A DNA stretch of 48,787 nucleotides from Methylococcaceae bacterium (lineage in GTDB: Bacteria; Pseudomonadota; Gammaproteobacteria; Methylococcales; Methylomonadaceae): positions 1-48,787 of the forward strand of contig CANNKG010000016.1 of the NCBI GenBank assembly GCA_947505105.1. Reading direction: 5' to 3'. The notes beneath the pieces are model-generated. The model was not told where the DNA came from and did no database searches. It saw only the letters and a list, made by a program, of their open reading frames with translations. Shown here in pieces: positions 17,992-26,279 of the stretch. Within the stretch, counting starts at the first letter, position 1. Every line of letters starts with the position of its first letter. The translations under genes were made by a program, and so were the position numbers.

Positions 17992-17999
17992 GAAGAAAT

Positions 18000-18026
18000 G
18001 TAATAGCCAGATTCACTGGCTATTAC
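18000..18026. terminator. Perfect hairpin 2 between convergent genes
   Basis: Arms 18000-18010 and 18016-18026 are perfect 11-base reverse complements with a 5-base loop. It follows hairpin 1 by eight bases and shares the AATAGCC/GGCTAT core, so the two may have arisen from one element. A bidirectional terminator is likely. Confidence 0.65.
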
Positions 18027-18059
18027 CTAGAACAGCAGGCGAAACAGTGGCTATCCCCC

Positions 18060-21000
18060 TTATCCTCTCATATTAAACAAGCCCACAATATTAGCGCTGC
18101 ATTGACCGACATTCCCAGCGTTATCAAGCACTTCATAAGTCAGTGTATAACTTACACCTTTCTTAGCGATCAACTGGCCTGAGGTATCCGCACTATTCAG
18201 CGTCCAACCCTGGATCCCAGAAGCGTTGGTGCTGGTCACTGATAACAGCTTGAAATCACTCACACCGGACAATGAGTCATCAGTTGTCACAGTGGTGTTG
18301 ATGTTCACGACTGCGTTCGCCATCAGTCCGAGCTGGTTTGGCGTTGCGTTTACACTGCAAGTTGGCGCCGTTTTATCCAGGTTAAGATTGTCTACACTCA
18401 CACTGCTGGTAAGATCCGCATGATTGCGGGCAGTACCGGTCACGGTTAGATTTTTCCCTTCCGTGCTCAGGATGATCTGGGCGCTGCAATCTTTGATCCC
18501 CGATAAGCTATCAGTACAGTTGAAACTTACCGAGACATCGCTGTTATACCATCCATTGGTGTTCGGCACGCGAGTCGCCGCTCCACTAATTTGCGGCACG
18601 GTGGTGTCAATAGAAAAACTCGCCTCTGCTGTCGCTTGATTACCAGCTTTATCTTCGGCTGTTCCGGTTACTTTTTGAATAACGCCTTCAGTCAATGTTT
18701 GCAGTGCCGGACAGGTTTTTATACCTGAACCGGCATCACTACAATTAAATGAAGCGATCACCGTGTCATTGTACCAACCAGCGGCATTCGCCTGACGATT
18801 GACTGAAACATCTATCGTAGGTGCGGTCTTATCTAGTTTGACTTCCACCGCCATCTGTTGCTGGTTATCCGCATTATCCACAACGGTATAGGAAAACGAC
18901 TTAATGCCCTCGGTACTAATCGTTTGTGCATTAGGACAGGTCTTGATGCCTGACACCACAGGATAAATATTCTCATTATCCGTACAGCTAAATTTAAGCG
19001 TTACGTCGTTGCTGTTCCAACCTTCGGCATTCGGCATCGGACTCGAACTCGCCAGAATAATGGTTGGTGGCTTCATATCCAATTTGTAGGTAAAATCGCC
19101 AAGTTCAGCTCGATTGCCTGCCTTGTCTTTGACATACAGCGTCGTCTTTACTATACCCTCGTCTTTTAAGTATACCTCATTGACTATTTTGTCAGGTCCT
19201 GGAGTCGGGTTTCCACCAATCGTGATATCAGGTATGAGAGGGTCGAACATATTCTGATCAGGACATTTTAGCAACCCAGAGCCACCGGCATCATTACACT
19301 CTACTGTGAAGCGCGAAGGCTGATTTAACCAACCCGCCGCATTCGGCGCCGACGGTGAAATGGCTGTAATAGCAGCCACCGGCAAGCTTCGGTCAATGCG
19401 GATGACCGACCGTGTCAGAGTGGTCTGATTGCCAACCCCATCCTGAACACTTTGATTAACAGCGGCGTTTACACCTCCGACAAACGCTTCGGCTTGCGGA
19501 CAACTCACTATTCCTGAAGCATTTAGCTCAAAACTTATTTGCCCTGGTGGCAGCTCGGGTTGTGTCGGGTCCTGACAGCTATAAGCAATCGTGACTGGCT
19601 GATTGTACCAACCAAGAGAATTTGGTTGTGCTGAATAGCTGATTTGCAACAATGGCGGTGTAAGATCAAATACAATGGGTACCCATTTATCGTTGCTTCC
19701 ATAGATATTAGTAGCTTTGCACCAATATGAAATCCCCCCACTTGGGTTCGTTGCAACGATTGTTTGGTTGACACACCCCTCCTTGTCTCCAGACGGTACC
19801 GGCGTTCCATCTGGATTTAGCACAACCCATTCCAGATTTGCATCACTTGCATACTTGGCACTGCTATTACCATTTAAAACACCGTTCACTTTGAAGGAAA
19901 TAATAGGAGGACCTATTTTTTCTTCTTTACTAGGCGCTATATACCCCGCAATGCGCTTGTTGCCTTGGGCATCTAAAAAGCTAAATTTATCGACGACCAA
20001 AGCTTTAGTCACATCGGTTTCATCCTCTTTTAAAACCAAAAATTGTTTGTTCTTCCGCCAAACTTTCTTGACACTATTGTCCCAGTCCTTGATCGTTATC
20101 ACCAAACTTAATGCCTCTGGCGGAGCAATACTTCCTATAGACTTTTCGGTCAATGCAAACCAACGGCCACTCATGCGGACGTTGATCCATGAAATTTTTG
20201 AATCATCGTAGGGTTTGAGAGCAATCGTCGCCACTGTTGATTGATTAATAAGGCCACTCTCGTCAGTGATTAAAAAGTTCGGATCGGTATCTGCTATCGG
20301 CTTTGGTCTAATCTTAGCGCCGCCATCCGGTATTGACTCGAGAATAAAATTCGGATAGATTTCAGACATTCCAAGGGATGTCGAAGCTAACGCACGGGAA
20401 TCTATTTGTTCGTTCTTGGCATTTGCCAGCCTATCTTGAAGGATGTTCGGAATGGCCGCTTGTTCAACAACTGCTATCCCTCGCACAGTTCCTATAATCA
20501 CTGCAAAGACAACTGCGGCTACTGCAGCTGCCGCCCCTGCTACAGCCCCCATAATACCCATAACCGCCAAGTTAGATACTGCGAAAGGAGCAATAGTCCC
20601 AGCGACAGCGGTGACCAAGCCAGCTGCCGATATGGTGTAAAACACCGTCCCTGCCACCAAAGTCGCAATGGGAAATGCTGCCATCGTTATGAGTGTTCTG
20701 GCAGTTCTTTTAGAAGCTTCATGCACTTGAGCATTTTTATTTATTTTACTATACGCATGGGCAACCCCATAAGATATAAATTCTTCAGCGCTCGGCGAAG
20801 TTGGACCACCACCCATCAGATAGACAAAATGGTTCTGAATACAATTAGGGATTGACAATTTATCCCAGTCATAACTAAAGCCCTCTGGTGGAGCCCAACC
20901 GGTTCCATTCACGAGACGCCATCCAATGTTGCAGATATTCCTATTCCAGTTGTTGTACTCATCCCACGAAAATTGTGCAGCTTCGATTCGTCTTTCATGT

Positions 21001-21623
21001 ACTTTCTGTGTAAAATAATCGGCGAGCTTCTGTTCTGTAACAGTGCGGGTCGCAGGATCTTTCTTCATCAGGTTAATCACACTTAAGAACATGATGCCGC
21101 GGACATTATCCCGGGCCCCATTCATAATCAATTCGGTCGAATTGTCGCCTAATTCAAACAGGTCGGAAACGGCCTTAATTGCATCCGGCTCATAGCTTTG
21201 AATCGCGAGACTTAAGTCTTCATACCCTTGCCAGATGTGTTCAGGAGTCGTTCCTGTAATCGTACCATCGCTCCAAAACGCAAGAGATTCCGCAGCTTGT
21301 GGTTTAGGCGTTCCAGATGTGCAGACGTTGGTACATGAATAAGTGTTTCCAGTAAACATATCCATAGTCATGGACGCTGAGCAAGCCGAGGTAGATTTGG
21401 GTTCCGTATAGTAAGTATGGATGCCTCCCTGCCCTACATACGTAACACATTGGTTACTCAAAAAATCGTCATTGATGGTAACATCCCGACCATCACTGCA
21501 ATAACAAGTTGTAGACAGCGCTAATACTTGCGGACTCCAGCCAGATCCCAGTAACATCAGGACGAGCCAGACACCGCCCGCCCCACCAATACTGCGTTTG
21601 ATATATCGTTTTAAAAATAACAT
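18060..21623 (-). CDS. Large exported protein with a hydrophobic segment and six Ig-like repeats
   Basis: An 1187-residue protein of unknown function. A signal peptide occupies about residues 1-35 (cut near VLA-LS). A Cys-containing N-terminal domain (about 36-300) follows. Residues 305-395 hold a long Ala/Gly/Val-rich hydrophobic stretch, enough for about three helices. After a middle domain come six Ig-like repeats starting near residues 651, 742, 850, 928, 1003 and 1080. Each begins with a D-x-x-x-P motif; most also share GWYN and a CxD...C pair that could form a disulphide. They resemble bacterial Ig-like/OmpL47-type domains. It is the last gene of a three-gene exported cluster. Surface location and membrane insertion are inferences. 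Confidence 0.85.
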   Translation of the reverse strand: MLFLKRYIKRSIGGAGGVWLVLMLLGSGWSPQVLALSTTCYCSDGRDVTINDDFLSNQCVTYVGQGGIHTYYTEPKSTSACSASMTMDMFTGNTYSCTNVCTSGTPKPQAAESLAFWSDGTITGTTPEHIWQGYEDLSLAIQSYEPDAIKAVSDLFELGDNSTELIMNGARDNVRGIMFLSVINLMKKDPATRTVTEQKLADYFTQKVHERRIEAAQFSWDEYNNWNRNICNIGWRLVNGTGWAPPEGFSYDWDKLSIPNCIQNHFVYLMGGGPTSPSAEEFISYGVAHAYSKINKNAQVHEASKRTARTLITMAAFPIATLVAGTVFYTISAAGLVTAVAGTIAPFAVSNLAVMGIMGAVAGAAAAVAAVVFAVIIGTVRGIAVVEQAAIPNILQDRLANAKNEQIDSRALASTSLGMSEIYPNFILESIPDGGAKIRPKPIADTDPNFLITDESGLINQSTVATIALKPYDDSKISWINVRMSGRWFALTEKSIGSIAPPEALSLVITIKDWDNSVKKVWRKNKQFLVLKEDETDVTKALVVDKFSFLDAQGNKRIAGYIAPSKEEKIGPPIISFKVNGVLNGNSSAKYASDANLEWVVLNPDGTPVPSGDKEGCVNQTIVATNPSGGISYWCKATNIYGSNDKWVPIVFDLTPPLLQISYSAQPNSLGWYNQPVTIAYSCQDPTQPELPPGQISFELNASGIVSCPQAEAFVGGVNAAVNQSVQDGVGNQTTLTRSVIRIDRSLPVAAITAISPSAPNAAGWLNQPSRFTVECNDAGGSGLLKCPDQNMFDPLIPDITIGGNPTPGPDKIVNEVYLKDEGIVKTTLYVKDKAGNRAELGDFTYKLDMKPPTIILASSSPMPNAEGWNSNDVTLKFSCTDNENIYPVVSGIKTCPNAQTISTEGIKSFSYTVVDNADNQQQMAVEVKLDKTAPTIDVSVNRQANAAGWYNDTVIASFNCSDAGSGIKTCPALQTLTEGVIQKVTGTAEDKAGNQATAEASFSIDTTVPQISGAATRVPNTNGWYNSDVSVSFNCTDSLSGIKDCSAQIILSTEGKNLTVTGTARNHADLTSSVSVDNLNLDKTAPTCSVNATPNQLGLMANAVVNINTTVTTDDSLSGVSDFKLLSVTSTNASGIQGWTLNSADTSGQLIAKKGVSYTLTYEVLDNAGNVGQCSANIVGLFNMRG

Positions 21624-21689
21624 AGTGGTAAACCTCTTATTGTTAGTAGCAATTTACTTTCCAGATAATTATCAGGCTGCGTAGCTTGG

Positions 21690-22220
21690 TTAACGGACCA
21701 GACGCACATAATTGATGTTGCTACGCAAGGCGGCAGCGACCACACCTAAAGAAAAATCCACAAACCAAACACCATTTCCATCGATTGCATACGGGGTGGA
21801 CGTCCAAAAAATGTCCGTTGGCATATTAGGAAACACCGTCGAATCAACCACGGATGCATTCTGTGGGCTTTCAACCAGCAGGGTTTCCAGTTCCTTAACA
21901 TTCGGCAGGCGCCAAGCCGTCTGACTTAAGCTTGCTTCAGTAGCGGCCCGTTGTAATGCCTGTTCATGGGTGTAAAAATTTGCCGCTTTGCTGCAAGTAC
22001 TGCCGTTCCAGGTCATGCCTTCGACACAACGCCGCCAGATTAGGCCCGTTGCGGTATCGGTTGCCTCCTGGCCATCAATAGATAGCACGAACGGCGCTGC
22101 TTGATTCGCGGAAGGCCCTAGTGAACAACTGATTGCGATTATCGCCGCCAGCACATTACGACTTCGAATGTCCAGGTGGCGTTTCCAGCGTTTGATAGTG
22201 TGTTGAGATTTGGTAATCAT
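21690..22220 (-). CDS. Exported DUF1566 (Lcl C-terminal domain) protein
   Basis: A 176-residue protein with a signal peptide (about residues 20-42, preceded by a long basic N-terminus) and a single DUF1566/Lcl_C domain. Recognisable features are DTATGLIWRRC, WRLPNVKELETLL, IFWTSTPYA, GVWFVDFSLG and a C-terminal YVRLVR. The family occurs in secreted and surface proteins, and in Legionella the Lcl adhesin carries it. A GGA-containing ribosome-binding site precedes the start. It lies 66 bases from each neighbour on the same strand, and the upstream neighbour carries the same domain at its C-terminus. Confidence 0.85.
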   Translation of the reverse strand: MITKSQHTIKRWKRHLDIRSRNVLAAIIAISCSLGPSANQAAPFVLSIDGQEATDTATGLIWRRCVEGMTWNGSTCSKAANFYTHEQALQRAATEASLSQTAWRLPNVKELETLLVESPQNASVVDSTVFPNMPTDIFWTSTPYAIDGNGVWFVDFSLGVVAAALRSNINYVRLVR

Positions 22221-22287
22221 TTCCGTTCTCTCCGGGTAGTCATTTGGTTATGAAATTAACTGGTTATGTTATTGAAACAAGAGCAAC

Positions 22288-24891
22288 TTACTGACCTGTG
22301 CGTACTAAACGAACGGCAAAAGTCTTTTCTCGCAAATCGTAATACCCAAGCCCATCACTAAAGTCGATAAAAAATGCGTTATCGTTTATGCCGGGTAAGT
22401 CTGAAGACGCCCAGAATTCATAACCACCACTATTTGGAAAATATAGATTGTCAAGCGCAGGTCCAGCATAGGGAACGCTAAAGTCAACAATATTCAGTAG
22501 CTCGCGTTTGCTGGGTAAACGCCAATCCGTAGCACCGCATAACCGCTCTGCGCCTTTCAAGTTATTAACGGCTTGAAGATAGCCAGTTGCATCAGTGCCA
22601 GTAGCGTATTTTCCATTTGGATTATAAGCTGCGCTGAAATTGGTATATTTATGACTCTTATCACGTAAGCCAGCATCATCAGTTTTAACTTCCCAAATCA
22701 AGCCGGCAACATTATCCTGAGTACAACCCCAATCGTTAGGACCCGATCCGAGGATTGGATCACTCGGACAAGTTCCTCTGCCTGCTAATTCGCCACTGTT
22801 GCAAACTTTGATAAAGGTAAAGCCTGCGTGTCCATCCTGATCATTATTGGCTGTTACGTCTCGACCAATCATGCCATCCTGCGCGGGATTCAAGGCGATT
22901 ACCTGAGCGCTGGTACAGTTACCCAATATCGAACTGCCTGCGCTATAGCATTGTTGATTGTTAATTCCAGTATCGTTAAGTCGGTAAACCGAACCTTTTT
23001 TGATTACCACGATGTCTATAACGGCTGCAGCCGAACTTAAAAGCCCGTCGCTTGTTTTAAAACTGAAACTATCAATTCCAAAATAACCTGCTGCCGGTAT
23101 GTAAGTGGCTAGATTGCCGACCACTGTCGCCGTTCCATGTTGCGGAGCACTCACAATACTGAATGTAGGCGTACTTTCTACATCAAAACCCGATAAGATG
23201 AAACTTTTAGAAGCATCCTGATCGGTTGTGATTTTGGATGAGTCGGCGGTTGGTGCATCGTTTTGGCCAAGAACAGTCAGACTTATCGTCGCCGGCAGCG
23301 AATCAACAAGACCATCATTGACTTTAAAGGTAAAACTGTCCACACCGGCATAATTAGGCTCGGGAATATAAGTCGCGACCATCCCCACCAAGCTAACCTT
23401 GCCATGCAGCGGCTTGGTCACCACACTATAGGTCAAGACGCTTTGTTCAGGATCGGTGCCCGATAAGGTAATGAGCGCTTGACTGTCTTCATTCAGACTA
23501 GCACTTGCGTCATTGGCTATCGGGGCCTGATTCTTGACCACTGGAATCACGCAGATACCGTTTTCTAATACTTCGGGGGCCACACAAGCGACTGGCGGCG
23601 TTACGCAAACTCCGTTTTGTAAGACTTCAGGCGCCACACAAGCAACCGGCGGCGTTACGCAAACTCCGTTTTGTAAGACTTCAGGCGCCACACAAGCAAC
23701 CGGCGGCGTTACGCAAACACCGTTTTGTAAGACTTCAGGGGCTACACAAGCAACTGGCGGCGTCACGCAAACACCGTTTTGTAAGACTTCAGGGGCCACA
23801 CAAGCAACCGGCGGGGTTACGCAAATACCGTTTTGTAAAACTTCAGGGGCAGTACAGGCAACCGGCGGCGTTACACAGACACCGTTTTGTAATACTTGGG
23901 GGGCTGTACAGGCGACCGGAGGGATCACACAGACACCATCCTGCAATACTTGAGGGGTCACGCAAAAGTTAATTAACGGCGTGACGCATTCACCATTCTG
24001 GAGAATTTGCGGTGATAAGCAAACTGGATTTGGGAGATAGTTGTTAATAACTAACACTTTTTGTATGCTCACTTCAGTAAAGACACTATCCGTTAAACCT
24101 TGCGGATCGGTTACCGTCAATTTGAAAGTCAACGTTGTCGCCTGACTGGCTTCAGGGGCATTGAAAAGTAGTAAGTCCTGATCATAAGTTGGCACAATTA
24201 CACGCGGACCACCAGTTTGTTCCCAAAAATAACGTAAACTATCGCCATCCGGATCATGACTGTTTCGGCCATTGAGGATCACTTGACTCCACTCATTGGC
24301 ATATTTCTTAAACACACCTGCATCGGCAACCGGAGGACGATTCACGACCGGATTTGGCTCCTGGACTGCTTCTGTGACGCTAAAACTGAAAGGTTTGGCA
24401 TTGTAATGAATCCGCTGCTCTCCTTCGAGTTGATAGCCGACATAAACCGATATTTGACCAATTAAGCCGGTCAGTTGCTGAGCAATAGTCAAGCTTTCCA
24501 GAGCGTTCAATATCCGTGGTCCGCTATGACTCACCAAGGTTTGATCGAGCTGGCCAGTCCACGTGTGCCACTCGCCAGCGGCGTTTTTGACGAACCATTG
24601 ACCGTTATAACGTGCAACCACAAATATAATGCCAACTTTACCGACGTGTGTTTCATCAACCAAAATATCGGCTAATACATCGAGTTTCTGATCCGCAGTG
24701 AATTCCGTTTTAAAACTTTTGCCGCCGTCATCAGTCACCCCTCCCCTGAAAGAGACTGCCGAAGGCTGCCCATCAGTAGTAACGCCGCCAAATCGCGGAT
24801 TAAACGTGAGCAAGCTATCTGCATAGCTAAGTTGGCTCAAGAAACAAAAAAACAAGATACATATGAAGTAGGATATCGGCGGAAATCGCAT
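22288..24891 (-). CDS. Exported multidomain protein: PKD, Cys-pair repeats, cadherin-like, DUF1566
   Basis: An 867-residue secreted or surface protein. Order: signal peptide (1-24); an unassigned beta-rich domain (25-175); a PKD-like domain (about 185-280, PVADAG...SHDPDGD); nine tandem units of about 18 residues with two cysteines each (about 291-453, consensus CVAPEVLQNGVCVTPPVA); two cadherin-like/Big_9 domains (about 455-640, with ATYIPEPNYAGVDSFTFKV); and a C-terminal DUF1566 domain (about 645-867, TDWRLPSKRELLNIV and a FAVRLVR end). It is first of the three-gene cluster, with a likely operator array 150 bases upstream. Adhesion or matrix binding is inferred from the domain types. Confidence 0.88.
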   Translation of the reverse strand: MRFPPISYFICILFFCFLSQLSYADSLLTFNPRFGGVTTDGQPSAVSFRGGVTDDGGKSFKTEFTADQKLDVLADILVDETHVGKVGIIFVVARYNGQWFVKNAAGEWHTWTGQLDQTLVSHSGPRILNALESLTIAQQLTGLIGQISVYVGYQLEGEQRIHYNAKPFSFSVTEAVQEPNPVVNRPPVADAGVFKKYANEWSQVILNGRNSHDPDGDSLRYFWEQTGGPRVIVPTYDQDLLLFNAPEASQATTLTFKLTVTDPQGLTDSVFTEVSIQKVLVINNYLPNPVCLSPQILQNGECVTPLINFCVTPQVLQDGVCVIPPVACTAPQVLQNGVCVTPPVACTAPEVLQNGICVTPPVACVAPEVLQNGVCVTPPVACVAPEVLQNGVCVTPPVACVAPEVLQNGVCVTPPVACVAPEVLQNGVCVTPPVACVAPEVLENGICVIPVVKNQAPIANDASASLNEDSQALITLSGTDPEQSVLTYSVVTKPLHGKVSLVGMVATYIPEPNYAGVDSFTFKVNDGLVDSLPATISLTVLGQNDAPTADSSKITTDQDASKSFILSGFDVESTPTFSIVSAPQHGTATVVGNLATYIPAAGYFGIDSFSFKTSDGLLSSAAAVIDIVVIKKGSVYRLNDTGINNQQCYSAGSSILGNCTSAQVIALNPAQDGMIGRDVTANNDQDGHAGFTFIKVCNSGELAGRGTCPSDPILGSGPNDWGCTQDNVAGLIWEVKTDDAGLRDKSHKYTNFSAAYNPNGKYATGTDATGYLQAVNNLKGAERLCGATDWRLPSKRELLNIVDFSVPYAGPALDNLYFPNSGGYEFWASSDLPGINDNAFFIDFSDGLGYYDLREKTFAVRLVRTGQ
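23533..24021. repeat. 54-bp tandem repeat array inside a coding sequence, nine units
   Basis: Nine head-to-tail units encode the Cys-pair repeat of the 867-residue exported protein. Eight units are 54 bp and the first (highest coordinates) is 57 bp. Four central units encode identical 18-residue peptides and differ by only a few silent bases, a sign of recent duplication or gene conversion. Copy number is likely to vary between strains without breaking the frame. Confidence 0.92.
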
Positions 24892-25252
24892 ACGGTTAAG
24901 CCCTTAATTATCGAATAAATAAACTTAACTTTTAATTACGCAAAATTGATACCAAAATAAACATATTATGTAATAATATGATTTTTATAAACTTTTTAAT
25001 TTAAAAAATAAAATTTACACATTATTATCATGACACAAGCTAACAAGTGTCATGACAGCAACTGACAAGTGTCATGACAATAAAAATTAACACGCCACAC
25101 AATTTCTAGACGAACAACACTTTCCAACATAATTTCAAGAGGTAAGGCATTCAATTTGGTTACTTATAAACTAATATTACGCATGAGTATAGATGCTAAC
25201 AAGAATAATTAAATTTTGATAGTTTAAATTTATAGAAAAATTGTGTAACAGT
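24892..25252. promoter_or_regulatory. AT-rich upstream region of the three-gene exported cluster
   Basis: This gene-free stretch should hold the promoter of the minus-strand cluster. It has an AT palindrome at 24962-24980 (8-base arms CATATTAT/ATAATATG) and the three-site palindrome array at 25026-25079. No clear -10/-35 pair can be chosen in such AT-rich DNA. Confidence 0.5.
25026..25079. promoter_or_regulatory. Triple palindromic operator-like array, 22-bp spacing
   Basis: The perfect palindrome TGTCATGACA occurs at 25048-25057 and 25070-25079, and a 9-of-10 match (TATCATGACA) at 25026-25035. The centres are exactly 22 bases apart, about two turns of the helix, so bound dimers would sit on the same DNA face. 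The two perfect copies lie in a longer direct repeat ACAAGTGTCATGACA. The array is 135-190 bases upstream of the start at 24891, a usual place for activator binding. The cognate regulator is unknown. Confidence 0.7.
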
Positions 25253-25469
25253 ATGAAAAATGCCTTAATACTACCAGCGGTAATCCTCAATATGAAAACA
25301 GGCAAGACGAGAGTTATTGGACAAACACAACACTAGGTGACTGTCTTACCTGCCGGTTACTATAGAGTAATCAAATTTTGACGGCTTTGATAAGCGGCCA
25401 AATAAATACCAAGCGGAGTTTGTTTATACGTATTTCTTCAAGTCAGAAACTTGGGAACGAGGTAGATAG
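25253..25469 (+). pseudogene. Possible remnant of a small exported protein gene
   Basis: Reading from ATG 25253 gives MKNALILPAVILNM..., a signal-like start. The frame has a TAG at 25334-25336, continues as VTVLPAGYYRVIKF, and after a shift near 25375 goes on as DGFDKRPNKYQAEFVYTYFF to a stop at 25467-25469. The pieces look protein-like and join in order, which suggests a decayed gene. No family is recognised and chance cannot be excluded in AT-rich DNA. Confidence 0.3.
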
Positions 25470-25540
25470 TCTAAATCAGATATTGATGAAACGAACGGAC
25501 TTGAAAAGCTCGTTCTTAATATTTTCATGATCACGGCTCC

Positions 25541-25701
25541 AACTCTAGTACTCAGTCAATTTAATTATGGCGGATGTAGTTCAAAAAAAACCGTTCGTGG
25601 TGAGCTTGTCGAACCATGAACCGCAAATCCTTCAACAAGCTCAGGACGAACGGGGTATTTATAAGTACTCGACAAAACAAAATTGACTGAGTACTAGTGT
25701 T
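25541..25701. mobile_element. Nested MITE-like element with terminal inverted repeats
   Basis: The outer arms 25545-25562 and 25680-25697 are perfect 18-base reverse complements (CTAGTACTCAGTCAATTT). The pairing extends to 25541 and 25701 with one mismatch. Inside, 25591-25613 and 25631-25653 form a second inverted repeat (20 of 23 matching) with the CCGTTCGT...GAGCTTGTCGAA sequence of the dispersed repeat family. No target duplication is obvious. It has no transposase and overlaps the 3' end of a small membrane-protein gene. Confidence 0.65.
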
Positions 25702-25929
25702 CTTGTTTAGCTGTATCAGCATCACTACATTGGTCATTCCTTGAATTGAGAGCATCTCTTCCATTAAGACATTTTTGAATTTGTTGATAATGCAATATCT
25801 GATCTGTGAGCCGATTAGTCCCGCAAGAAGTCCAACCAGAATTAGCAAAATTGAAAAGCCCACCATTAATTTTGCTTCTGTTTTGAAATGATCAGAAATA
25901 CCTCTTTTACGCTCTTTTTTAATCTTCAT
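25561..25929 (-). CDS. Small membrane protein with repeat-derived C-terminus
   Basis: A 122-residue reading frame from ATG 25929. The first 75 or so residues look genuine: a basic N-terminus (MKIKKERKRGISDHFKTEAK), one strong transmembrane helix around VGFSILLILVGLLAGLIG, and a soluble tail. From about residue 77 the frame runs into the nested repeat element at 25541-25701, and its end (LLKDLRFMVRQAHHERFF) is repeat-encoded. The original C-terminus has therefore probably been replaced. It follows rnfH by 47 bases on the same strand. Family unknown. Whether the hybrid is expressed is open. Confidence 0.45.
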   Translation of the reverse strand: MKIKKERKRGISDHFKTEAKLMVGFSILLILVGLLAGLIGSQIRYCIINKFKNVLMEEMLSIQGMTNVVMLIQLNKNTSTQSILFCRVLINTPFVLSLLKDLRFMVRQAHHERFFLNYIRHN

Positions 25930-25976
25930 TAGAGTTATTTTTCGAGGAAAAACCAGCCTAGGCAAAAATCAGACCA

Positions 25977-26279
25977 TCAATTTCTTTTATTTCTGGCTTT
26001 TATCGGCCGAGTTATGCTGGCTCGCTGGCGTCTAGCGTCTTTAGGGTCTTGCATTAAAGGCCGATAGATTTCAATTCTATCAGCCTCTTCCACAAGATGA
26101 TTCCCCGGCAAAATTTTGCTGAATATGCCAACTTTTAATTCCGTAAAATTAACCTGTGGAATTTCAGCAAGCTCAAGCGCCTGCAGTATGGTAGTGCCGA
26201 CCGGCACCTGTAATGCTTTTTTTATCTGCTGATCGGGCGTGGCATAGACAACTTCAACGTTGAGCAAGGTTTCAGCCAT
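25977..26279 (-). CDS. rnfH: RnfH family ubiquitin-like protein
   Basis: A 100-residue protein of the RnfH/YfjF family (PF03658), with a beta-grasp fold and unclear function. Typical features are LNVEVVYATPDQQ, VPVGTTILQALELA, KVGIFSKI and DRIEIYRPLMQDPKDARRQR, the strongly conserved family end. The start at 26279 (MAETLLNVEV) fits the family; longer in-frame versions overlap ratA deeply. It overlaps the end of ratA by eight bases, and the ratA-rnfH pair is conserved in gammaproteobacteria. Confidence 0.93.
   Translation of the reverse strand: MAETLLNVEVVYATPDQQIKKALQVPVGTTILQALELAEIPQVNFTELKVGIFSKILPGNHLVEEADRIEIYRPLMQDPKDARRQRASITRPIKARNKRN

Noticed and set aside
23534-23953. Long repetitive plus-strand ORF (repeat of a TQTPFCKTSGATQATGG unit)
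   Set aside because: It is the antisense reading of the 54-bp array in the 867-residue exported protein. The repeat unit length is a multiple of three, so all frames stay open together. It has no ribosome-binding site or domain.
23533-24021. CRISPR array
   Set aside because: The units are directly adjacent without unique spacers and encode a regular peptide in a long gene. No cas gene is near.
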